A stretch of 17,618 nucleotides of DNA from an uncultured Bacilli bacterium (GTDB lineage: Bacteria; Bacillota_I; Bacilli_A; RF39; UBA660), in contig CAKOLP010000003.1 of assembly GCA_934096025.1 (NCBI GenBank), forward strand, positions 1 to 17,618. The letters are read 5' to 3'. Shown here piece by piece: positions 1 to 5,656 of this stretch; position 1 is the first letter of the stretch, and every line of letters starts with the position of its first letter. A program made the position numbers and the translations under genes. A model generated the notes under the pieces. That model made no database searches and was not told the DNA's origin. It saw only the letters and a program-made list of their open reading frames with translations.

Positions 1-595
1 ATACATTTACCAAACTAGCAGGATTAGCAAAATCAAACTTCAAACCCGTTACAGTTTCTGCAAACCCTTTACTACATACAATATACTTAATATATTTACA
101 TAATTCCAATAATTCTGGAGTTACTCTACCCGCATCAATCACAGTAATAGCATTTTGATATTTACTTATAGCATTTTGACTAGCACCATAATCATGACCA
201 TCAGTTAATATAATATCTGGAGTAAAATCATAATTAAGCTTCTTTAAAGGCGGATGCTCATTTGCAACATTAAAAACTGTTCTAGAACCAGTATTTTTAT
301 TTATTAATATAAAAGAAAATGATGTATCTATATCATAACTAGTTTCTATATAATTGGTATTAACATTAACTTCTTGAAATTCTTTTTTAATTTTTGTTCC
401 AAAGTCATCACTTCCAATACTAGAAGCAATAACTGTATCCATCCCCCACTTTCCTAGAAGATAAGCCGCATTTGCAGCAGGTCCCCCTCCAGAAGTATAC
501 TTTTCGTTGTATCTATATTTTGTATTTTCAATCGGATATTCAGAAACAGGAACCGTCATATCCCAACTAGAATGTCCTATACATAATATTTTCAT
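1..595 (-). CDS. PfkB/ribokinase-family carbohydrate kinase, 3' end outside the window
   Basis: The frame is open from an ATG at 595 to the window edge, giving 198 residues. It starts MKILCIGHSSWDMTVPV, the usual first strand of PfkB kinases. The family's first signature, a Gly/Ala-rich segment (SGGGPAANAAYLLGKWG), lies at residues 35-51, followed by the expected IGSDDFG at 60-66. Later segments (ITVIDAGR near 150-157 and IKYIVCSKGFAETVTG near 169-184) match the central strands of the ribokinase fold. The C-terminal GAGD motif with the catalytic Asp would lie beyond the left edge, so activity and substrate (sugar, nucleoside or sugar phosphate) cannot be judged. An AAAGGA site about 10 nt upstream overlaps the end of the preceding gene, whose stop is only 5 bases away, so the two are co-transcribed. 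The family call is firm and the substrate unknown. Confidence 0.9.
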   Translation of the reverse strand, partial: MKILCIGHSSWDMTVPVSEYPIENTKYRYNEKYTSGGGPAANAAYLLGKWGMDTVIASSIGSDDFGTKIKKEFQEVNVNTNYIETSYDIDTSFSFILINKNTGSRTVFNVANEHPPLKKLNYDFTPDIILTDGHDYGASQNAISKYQNAITVIDAGRVTPELLELCKYIKYIVCSKGFAETVTGLKFDFANPASLVNV

Positions 596-600
596 TTAAA

Positions 601-1254
601 TCATTTCCTTTCTTTACTCATTACTACATTAGTGTCCATTACGTGGCCATAATTAGCTGACTGATCAACATCCAAATTTAAATAAGTTAATTTAAACTGC
701 CAATTTTGTGTAGTTGCTACTTTACTTGAATTAGAAACTATTTCATAATTATTTGCTACTTCAAAAAGACCTGTTGTAGTTGTAACATCAAAGCCAGATA
801 CACCACTAAAAGTTCCGTAAGTTAAACCATCTAGGCTTGTTACTTCATTTCCATTCGGATCAGTTATAATTAATATAATCTCTGGAGTAGATCCATCACT
901 ATACCCAAAATTATTTTCATTCACTCTAAAATAAACATAATAGTTCATTGTTGAATGATTATCTACACTATTAGCAAGTAACATGGCCGAAGCAGTTGTA
1001 GTTGTTTCTAAATTAGATCCATTTTCTGGAAGTGTTGTTGAAGTCGCATTAATAGTTAAACTATCCCCTACATCAAACTCAAACTTACTCGGAGTACCCG
1101 TTTTTACCGTTATATCCCCTGGTGTTTCCGTTATTTGTCCTACAAAATAAGCATAGGTTGCTCGAAACACCAAAATAGCAAATGCTCCTATAATTAAAAC
1201 TACTAAACTTAATAAAATCTTATTATCTTTAATTCTCTCTATTAGTTTCTTCAT
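601..1254 (-). CDS. Membrane-anchored extracellular protein with ATYAYF anchor, function unknown
   Basis: This 217-aa protein has a short basic N-terminus (MKKLIERIKDNK), one hydrophobic helix at about residues 13-30, and then ATYAYF at 32-37. That arrangement recurs in surface and pilin-like proteins of gut Bacillota. The rest is a Thr/Ser/Asn-rich, beta-strand-like ectodomain without cysteines, ending in a basic tail. It most resembles small secreted beta-sandwich proteins of the camelysin/TasA type in its anchor and length, but I see no diagnostic residue and do not assign it to that family. The start is backed by AGGTGAT just upstream and by an extended -10 (TGCTATACT) about 20 bases before the ATG. 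It is the first gene of an operon with the PfkB kinase. Whether it is processed or sortase-independent cannot be told; no LPXTG motif is present. Confidence 0.8.
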   Translation of the reverse strand: MKKLIERIKDNKILLSLVVLIIGAFAILVFRATYAYFVGQITETPGDITVKTGTPSKFEFDVGDSLTINATSTTLPENGSNLETTTTASAMLLANSVDNHSTMNYYVYFRVNENNFGYSDGSTPEIILIITDPNGNEVTSLDGLTYGTFSGVSGFDVTTTTGLFEVANNYEIVSNSSKVATTQNWQFKLTYLNLDVDQSANYGHVMDTNVVMSKERK

Positions 1255-1274
1255 GATATCACCTTACTATAACA

Positions 1275-1283
1275 AGTATAGCA
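1275..1283 (-). promoter_or_regulatory. Extended -10 promoter element for the surface protein/PfkB operon
   Basis: On the minus strand the sequence reads TGC-TATACT, an extended -10 element. The -35 position (about 1298-1303) is poor, which fits an extended -10 promoter. The predicted transcription start near 1268 leaves a very short leader carrying the AGGTGAT ribosome-binding site. Confidence 0.5.
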
Positions 1284-1290
1284 CAAAATG

Positions 1291-1316
1291 AAAAAAACAC
1301 CTAGCGATTTTTGCTA
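1291..1316 (-). terminator. Possible weak terminator at the end of the YetF-like gene
   Basis: Reading the minus strand, TAGC-A7-like loop-GCTA begins on the TAG stop codon of the DUF421 gene and is followed by GG and a run of seven T. The stem is only 4 bp (an inner A-C mismatch blocks extension), so this is tentative. Confidence 0.3.
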
Positions 1317-1958
1317 TATGTCATTTTTTTTAATAATATAAATTTTTTTATTCTTATAAAAAGCGTAAAATATATCCTTTACTAACAAGTTTTTCTTGCC
1401 TAACTCATCAATAACCCAAGTCTCTGTTTTCTTAATATGTTTTAATACATTTTTTTGTAATACGCCATCAAGTATTAACGCTACAGGATAAGGACTTTTT
1501 AATTTAAAAAAATTATATTTAAACACTGAAAGTTCTCCGTTAGGTTCTAAAAACGCATATTCAACCATTTCAATATCCCTGATTTCCTTTTGCCTTAAAC
1601 TCACTAATAAATCATCTAGCGAATATCTTTGTTTAACCATTTCTTTGTAATTTATTTTTCCATTTACTATAATTAATGAGGGTTTGCCATCAAAAATAGT
1701 CCGAAAGCGCCTTGATTTAATCGAAATAAATGCAAATACAACTTCTAAAACAACTAACATAGCTATAGGTAAAATAGTTAAGACCATCGGCTCTTTAAAT
1801 TCTTCGATACTAATTGCCACCAACTCAGCAATCAAAATAGACACAATTAAATCAATTACCCCAAGTTGGCCTATTTCTCTTTTTCCCATAATCCTATAAG
1901 AAAGTAAAACGAAAAAGTAAAAAAATACAGTTCTAAATAAAACAATAAATAAATCCAT
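1314..1958 (-). CDS. YetF/YcaP-type DUF421 membrane protein
   Basis: At 214 aa it is near the usual length of the YetF family. The N-terminal third has three hydrophobic segments (about 3-24, 33-50 and 57-78). The hallmark GKREIGQLGVIDLIVSIL lies at residues 25-42, between and into the second helix. The C-terminal part is soluble, with the family's FDGKPSLIIVNGKI (about 88-101) and a DDLLVSLRQKEIRDIEMVEYAFLEPNGELSVF-type region, here at about 114-146, which forms the cytoplasmic alpha/beta domain. A close Bacillus relative, YetF, is a spore membrane protein; the biochemical role of the family is not settled. The start has AGGTGGTG about 5 nt upstream. It is transcribed divergently from the small membrane protein at 2030, 71 bp away. 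Family call is firm; function remains open. Confidence 0.88.
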   Translation of the reverse strand: MDLFIVLFRTVFFYFFVLLSYRIMGKREIGQLGVIDLIVSILIAELVAISIEEFKEPMVLTILPIAMLVVLEVVFAFISIKSRRFRTIFDGKPSLIIVNGKINYKEMVKQRYSLDDLLVSLRQKEIRDIEMVEYAFLEPNGELSVFKYNFFKLKSPYPVALILDGVLQKNVLKHIKKTETWVIDELGKKNLLVKDIFYAFYKNKKIYIIKKNDI

Positions 1959-2029
1959 GGTATCACCACCTATATTATGGCATAAAGAATATTATTTTAA
2001 ACATATCATATATTTAACTAGGTGATTTA

Positions 2030-2395
2030 ATGAAAAAGCTTATGAAAAACGTAGGTTTTTACAGTATATTTTTAATTATTATTGTTTTCTTATGTAGTTT
2101 ATTAAACTTAATAGGTACTAATTACACAATAACAAATTTATTACTTCTTATTTTTAATATTCTGGCCTTCTTTGTCTTTAGTTTCTCAACTGGAAAAACA
2201 GCAACTGCTAAAGGATATATTGCGGGATTAAAACAAGGCCTATTATTTCTCGGAGTATTAATTATTATTTCTCTCATTTCTTCCCGAAATATTTTTACTT
2301 TATCCACAATAATCTATTATGTAGTATTACTTTTAACCAGTCTTATCGGAGGTATGATGGGTATTAACAAAAAAGATATAACTTCAAAAAACTAA
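2030..2395 (+). CDS. Small polytopic membrane protein of the TIGR04086 (YrzE-like) type
   Basis: This 121-aa protein has four predicted membrane helices (about 8-28, 35-54, 68-84 and 92-111). Between helices 2 and 3 is the family's Lys/Gly-rich turn, TGKTATAKGYIAGLKQGLLF (about 55-74), and the last helix ends SLIGGMMGINKK, also typical. These proteins are widespread in Bacillota, often near yajC/secDF or tgt, and have no proven function. The neighbouring tgt gene here, on the opposite strand, echoes that association. AGGTGATTTA directly precedes the ATG. The TAA stop lies in the loop of a strong terminator hairpin. Confidence 0.85.
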   Translation: MKKLMKNVGFYSIFLIIIVFLCSLLNLIGTNYTITNLLLLIFNILAFFVFSFSTGKTATAKGYIAGLKQGLLFLGVLIIISLISSRNIFTLSTIIYYVVLLLTSLIGGMMGINKKDITSKN

Positions 2396-2410
2396 GGTTA
2401 TATCTTTTTT
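2371..2410. terminator. Bidirectional rho-independent terminator between convergent genes
   Basis: A perfect stem AAGATATAAC/GTTATATCTT (extendable to 11 bp) has a 14-base loop. It is flanked by an A-run on the left and a T-run on the right, so it can terminate transcription in both directions. It closes the + gene ending at 2395 and the minus gene ending at 2409. Confidence 0.85.
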
Positions 2411-2711
2411 AAATGATCACAAATTCATAAACACCATTTTTATTTACAACATAGGATTCTTCATTATAATATTCTTTAGTAACTTCATTTACTTGTTTAT
2501 CAATATACTTTAATTCATACAAATTTTTAAGAGTTATCTTATCTTTATTACACTTTTTTTCATTTATACACTTTTTAGCATTTTCAATTATATACTTACT
2601 TTCCACAAGTAATAGCTTTTCATTGTGTATATCTACTACTTTGACAGTTGTTGCAATAGTAATTAAACTTACAACAAATAGTATCGTTCCACTAATAATC
2701 CATTTATTCAT
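2409..2711 (-). CDS. Small single-TM extracytoplasmic protein, pseudopilin-like by layout
   Basis: This 100-aa protein has a hydrophobic N-terminal helix at about residues 4-23 and then a long amphipathic helix (about 30-50). It has two cysteines spaced as AKKCINEKKC (residues 45-54) and a small C-terminal part with ITLKNLYELKYIDK and VTKEYYNEESYVV. The pattern of one TM followed by an alpha helix, a paired-Cys loop and a short strand-rich end resembles minor pilin or pseudopilin-like proteins found in gut Bacilli, but no G/E prepilin cleavage motif is evident, so I leave it unnamed. It starts 3 bases after the tgt stop and uses GGAAAG inside the end of tgt as ribosome-binding site, so it is translationally linked to tgt. 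A role in queuosine synthesis is not implied. Confidence 0.7.
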   Translation of the reverse strand: MNKWIISGTILFVVSLITIATTVKVVDIHNEKLLLVESKYIIENAKKCINEKKCNKDKITLKNLYELKYIDKQVNEVTKEYYNEESYVVNKNGVYEFVII

Positions 2712-2714
2712 AGT

Positions 2715-3824
2715 TTACTTTCCATAATAATTACTAACAAATTGATCTCTAAACTCTAATATAGTACCAGTTTTTATATTAGCTCTTATATCTTTCATTA
2801 ATCTATGTAAAAAATAAATATTATGAATAGATAAAAGTCTTGCCCCAAAAGTTTCATTTGCAGTAATCAAGTGTCTAATATATGCTTTAGTATAATTTTT
2901 ACAAGTATAACAATCACACTCATCTAAAGTGCTAAAATCTCTTTTGTATTTACTATTTTTTATATTAATCTTTCCATACTTAGTATAAGCATGGCCATGC
3001 CTTGCTAATCTTGTAGGACTTACACAATCAAAAATATCTATTCCACGCATAGAATTTTCAATTAAATCTATAGGATCTCCGACCCCCATTAAATATCTTA
3101 ATTTATTTTCAGGTAAATAAGGAGTTGAATATTCCACCATTTTATACATCGTAGGTTTATCTTCTCCAACACTAGTACCACCAACAGAATATCCATCAAA
3201 ATCCATTTTAACTAATTCTTCCGCACAATGTTTTCTAATATCGGGATATTCTCCACCTTGGACAATTCCAAATAGTAATTGATCATTTTTAGGTTTTACA
3301 TCTTTTCCCCGTTTAGCCCACCTTAGAGTTCTTTCTACACTTTGTTCCATATATTCATGGGTACTTGGCCATTTAACACACTCATCAAAACTCATCATAA
3401 TATCGCTTCCTAATTTTGTTTGAATTTCAATCGATTTTTCTGGTGTTAAAAACAAGCTATCCCCATTTAGATGATTTTTAAATTTAACGCCCTCTTCAGA
3501 TATATCTTTAGGTTTTGCCAAAGAAAACACTTGAAAACCACCAGAGTCAGTTAAAATAGGTCCATCATAGTTCATAAACTTATGTAATCCTCCAGCTTCA
3601 CAAACAATATCTTCGCCCGGTCTTTGCCACAAATGATATGTATTAGCTAGCACTATTCCCGAACCAATACTTTTTAGTTCTTCTGGGGATAGAGTCTTAA
3701 CTGTTGCATTCGTACCCACTGGCATAAACATCGGAGTTTCATAAGTTTTTCCATTATAACTTATTTCTCCAAGCCGAGCCATTGTATTGCTATCCTTGTA
3801 TTTTAATTTAAATTCTAAACGCAT
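2715..3824 (-). CDS. tgt: Queuine/preQ1 tRNA-guanine transglycosylase
   Basis: The enzyme exchanges guanine 34 in the anticodon of tRNAs with GUN anticodons for preQ1, the base-insertion step of queuosine synthesis, in the cytosol. With the start at 3824 it has 369 aa, normal for the bacterial family. DSGGFQVFSL at 93-102 contains the general acid/base Asp93, and GIVQGG lies at 186-191. The nucleophile is the Asp of FDCVSPTR (Asp266), in the RGIDIFDCVSPTRLARHGH segment. The structural zinc is bound by Cys303, Cys305, Cys308 (ECDCYTC) and His334 (LSIHN). I prefer the ATG at 3824 because GGAG lies 8 nt before it; a GTG three codons upstream overlaps that site. No other queuosine genes lie in the window. 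The next gene, a small membrane protein, follows after 3 bases. Confidence 0.96.
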   Translation of the reverse strand: MRLEFKLKYKDSNTMARLGEISYNGKTYETPMFMPVGTNATVKTLSPEELKSIGSGIVLANTYHLWQRPGEDIVCEAGGLHKFMNYDGPILTDSGGFQVFSLAKPKDISEEGVKFKNHLNGDSLFLTPEKSIEIQTKLGSDIMMSFDECVKWPSTHEYMEQSVERTLRWAKRGKDVKPKNDQLLFGIVQGGEYPDIRKHCAEELVKMDFDGYSVGGTSVGEDKPTMYKMVEYSTPYLPENKLRYLMGVGDPIDLIENSMRGIDIFDCVSPTRLARHGHAYTKYGKINIKNSKYKRDFSTLDECDCYTCKNYTKAYIRHLITANETFGARLLSIHNIYFLHRLMKDIRANIKTGTILEFRDQFVSNYYGK

Positions 3825-3832
3825 TCTTATCA

Positions 3833-3836
3833 CTCC
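3833..3836 (-). promoter_or_regulatory. Ribosome-binding site fixing the tgt start
   Basis: GGAG on the minus strand sits 8 nt before the ATG at 3824. The in-frame GTG at 3833 would lie within this site, so the downstream ATG is the likely start. Confidence 0.7.
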
Positions 3837-3908
3837 AACACTTTAATTCTACTAAAAATTTTTAGAAAAAGCCAGAGAAAGTATTGCGTTTCTAAAAAAA
3901 TTTACAAA

Positions 3909-3945
3909 TAAAAAATAGCCTTATATAGTAAAAGACTATCTTTTT
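3909..3945 (-). terminator. Terminator of the 207-aa orphan gene
   Basis: Minus-strand reading gives AAAAGATAGTC pairing with GGCTATTTTTT over about 11 bp (two G-T wobbles) around a 13-base loop, with the T-run forming the 3' arm. It begins at the TAG stop of the gene ending at 3936. Confidence 0.6.
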
Positions 3946-4559
3946 GGCGTATCATCATCAGTACGCACACTTATTGGTTTTCCCTCTAAATCAAACACTT
4001 CCCCATTTAACATAAATGAATTACTTTCTAACTCCCTAATATCACTACAATAATTAAGTAACAAATTAAAATTATTAGAAAAGATTAATTCTTTATTATC
4101 CGGAGTTTCTCCATAATATAAATGAGTATAAGAATCAACAGGTGTTGTTACACCAGCTACTATTGTATCTGTTTTTCTATCCCAAATAACAGAACAAAAA
4201 TGTAAGAACTCTCCTAATTTTAAGAATACTTTTTCTTTGTAAGTATAATATCCCCAATTAGTAACTGTATGATTAAGTTCACTACCATCATGTTTATATG
4301 GAAATGCAAATCTGTCAATATTATCAATCTCTTGATGAACAAAGCTATTAACTGTTAGAACTTCATTAATTCTGTTCCAATATGGATCTCCATGTTCTCT
4401 TTCGGTTTCGGGTACAAGTTTAGCAAACAAAAGAGCATCTGTACGCATAGGTTTAACCACAAATCCACTCGGACATCTATCATTTAAGTCATTTAAAATT
4501 GTATCATAATCCACTTCATTTCCTTTATATGCTACAAATATACCATTACTATTTTTCAT
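3936..4559 (-). CDS. Hypothetical soluble protein, 207 aa, orphan
   Basis: I do not recognise this protein. It has no signal peptide or membrane segment, is acidic, and is rich in aromatic residues (many Tyr, Phe and Trp, for example VTNWGYYTYKEKVFLKLGEF near 100-119). Its two cysteine-bearing segments (NDRCPSGFV near 28 and FLHFCSVIWDRKTD near 119-132) are not paired like metal sites. The C-terminal stretch KELIFSNNFNLLLNYC followed by LNGEVFDLEGKPI recalls the way class II glutamine amidotransferase-like folds end, but this is only an impression. It is a real gene: it has a very strong GGGAGGAATT-ATG start, its own candidate promoter, normal codon use and a terminator. It is monocistronic, between the tgt operon and pflA. 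Confidence 0.75.
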   Translation of the reverse strand: MKNSNGIFVAYKGNEVDYDTILNDLNDRCPSGFVVKPMRTDALLFAKLVPETEREHGDPYWNRINEVLTVNSFVHQEIDNIDRFAFPYKHDGSELNHTVTNWGYYTYKEKVFLKLGEFLHFCSVIWDRKTDTIVAGVTTPVDSYTHLYYGETPDNKELIFSNNFNLLLNYCSDIRELESNSFMLNGEVFDLEGKPISVRTDDDTPKR

Positions 4560-4592
4560 AATTCCTCCCTAAACTTCTTTTTGACATAAACA

Positions 4593-4621
4593 AGAGTACC
4601 ACATTTTCTCTTAATAGTCAA
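4593..4621 (-). promoter_or_regulatory. Candidate promoter of the 207-aa orphan gene
   Basis: Minus strand: TTGACT, 17-nt spacer, TACTCT, with a TG two bases before the -10. The -35 is good and the -10 poor. It lies about 34 bases upstream of the ATG at 4559. Confidence 0.4.
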
Positions 4622-4675
4622 TATAGCGTTTACACTATTTGACATAAGTTATGCTTAGTTTATGATAATGTCTTA

Positions 4676-4700
4676 AGTGTTAGTATTTAACGTTAACACT
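4676..4700. repeat. Inverted repeat just after pflA
   Basis: AGTGTTA and TAACACT form a 7-bp perfect stem around an 11-base loop that contains a TTAACGTTAA-like core. It begins 5 bases after the pflA stop. There is no T-run, so it may be a transcript-end stabiliser or a factor-dependent terminator rather than an intrinsic terminator. Confidence 0.4.
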
Positions 4701-4704
4701 ATCT

Positions 4705-5415
4705 TTAAAAATATTTATTATATAATTCCTCACAAACTTGAGCGTCCATAGCTTCTTTATCTTTATATGGATTTATCAATCCTAATTCTTCATATTTTTT
4801 ATCGCCCATTTTATGATATGGTAAAAGTTCTATTCTTTTAATATTATTAAAATCTTGCAAATATTCCCTTAATTTTACCATATATTCTTCGCTATCATGA
4901 ATGCCTGGCACTACAACCTGTCTTATCCAAATATCCTTATTACTCTCCTTTAATTCTTCCTTAAATTTTAAAAATTCAGTATTATTTTGCCCAGTTATAT
5001 CAAAATAACCCTCATTTGTTATATGTTTTATATCTAGCAAAACCAAATCAACTAATTCTAATATTTCTTTATATCTTCCTATACCTACACCACAAGTATC
5101 CAAGGCTATATGAATATTTTCTTTTTTTAAGGCTTTACATAATTCCAACAAAAATTCAACTTGGAGTGTTGGTTCACCACCAGATAAAGTTACTCCGCCC
5201 CCATTTTTAAAATAAGGTTTAAATCTAAGTATTTTAGATACACATTCCTCAACAGTTGTATTATTTTCTTTTAATAAAAACATTTCGGGATTATGACAAA
5301 ACTTGCACCTTAATCTGCACCCATTAAAAAATAGTACATATCTTATTCCCGGACCATCAACTAACCCAAAAGTTTCAACCCCTGCTATACTTCCCGGCAT
5401 ATTATAATTTATCAT
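4705..5415 (-). CDS. pflA: Pyruvate formate-lyase-activating enzyme (radical SAM)
   Basis: This [4Fe-4S] radical-SAM enzyme uses S-adenosylmethionine to abstract hydrogen from the C-terminal glycine of pyruvate formate-lyase, switching it on under anoxia in the cytosol. At 236 aa it has the usual length. The cluster-binding CRLRCKFC motif gives Cys33, Cys37 and Cys40, and NP follows as in the family. GGGVTLSGGEP (about 72-82) binds SAM, and DTCGVG (about 106-111) and DLVLLDIKH (about 122-130) are further conserved strands of the barrel. The N-terminal VDGPGIRYVLFFNGC segment is typical of activases. AAAGGA precedes the ATG by 6 nt. The start overlaps the last 14 bases of the pflB C-terminal frame, so the two are translationally coupled, as expected for an activase made with its substrate enzyme. 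Confidence 0.95.
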   Translation of the reverse strand: MINYNMPGSIAGVETFGLVDGPGIRYVLFFNGCRLRCKFCHNPEMFLLKENNTTVEECVSKILRFKPYFKNGGGVTLSGGEPTLQVEFLLELCKALKKENIHIALDTCGVGIGRYKEILELVDLVLLDIKHITNEGYFDITGQNNTEFLKFKEELKESNKDIWIRQVVVPGIHDSEEYMVKLREYLQDFNNIKRIELLPYHKMGDKKYEELGLINPYKDKEAMDAQVCEELYNKYF

Positions 5416-5656
5416 GGAAAGTCCTTTTTATAACTTCTTCTTGTTGTTTTCTAGTAAGTCTATTAAATCTTACCGCATAACCAGATACTCTTATGGTAAG
5501 TAAAGGATATTTTTCCGGATTATTCATAGCATCTATCAAGGTCTCTCTATTTAAGACATTAACATTTAAGTGATGACCACCTTTTTCAAAATAACCATCT
5601 AAAACACTAACTAAATTATCAACTCTTTCTTCTTTTGCCAAGAGTCGTAGGTACAA
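5402..5656 (-). pseudogene. pflB: C-terminal glycyl-radical domain of pyruvate formate-lyase, out of frame with the main part
   Basis: These 84 codons carry the end of pyruvate formate-lyase. The part from codon 9 onward (EERVDNLVSVLDGYF) continues the enzyme immediately after the TTLGK of the upstream frame. GGHHLNVNVLNRETLIDAMNNPEKYP is intact at about 26-51, and RVSGYAVRF at 56-64 contains Gly59, the residue that carries the radical. A frame of this length could also be read as a stand-alone spare part like GrcA/YfiD, but the only start is a TTG at 5656 inside the preceding coding sequence, with no ribosome-binding site, and the first eight residues are not PFL-like. I therefore read it as the displaced 3' end of pflB. 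It overlaps pflA by 14 bases. Confidence 0.85.

Noticed and set aside
3852..3865. CTAAAAATTTTTAG palindrome upstream of tgt
   Set aside because: It is a 14-bp A/T dyad with no clear promoter partner; such sequences are expected by chance at this base composition.
4622..4680. Plus-strand promoter (TTGACA at about 4640 with GATAAT downstream)
   Set aside because: The spacing is about 19 nt and there is no plus-strand gene downstream; it is probably chance in AT-rich DNA.
5016..5210. Short plus-strand frame antisense to pflA
   Set aside because: It lies wholly within the strongly supported pflA gene, has no ribosome-binding site and encodes low-complexity hydrophobic sequence. Similar antisense frames in the YetF-like gene (1684-1899), murF (8347-8550), sigma-A (15974-16213) and the TIGR04086 gene (2122-2307, minus) were left out for the same reason.
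5402..5656. Stand-alone glycyl-radical cofactor protein (GrcA/YfiD-like)
   Set aside because: It directly continues the pflB homology with no gap or duplication, and its only start is a TTG without a ribosome-binding site inside pflB, so a frame break is simpler.
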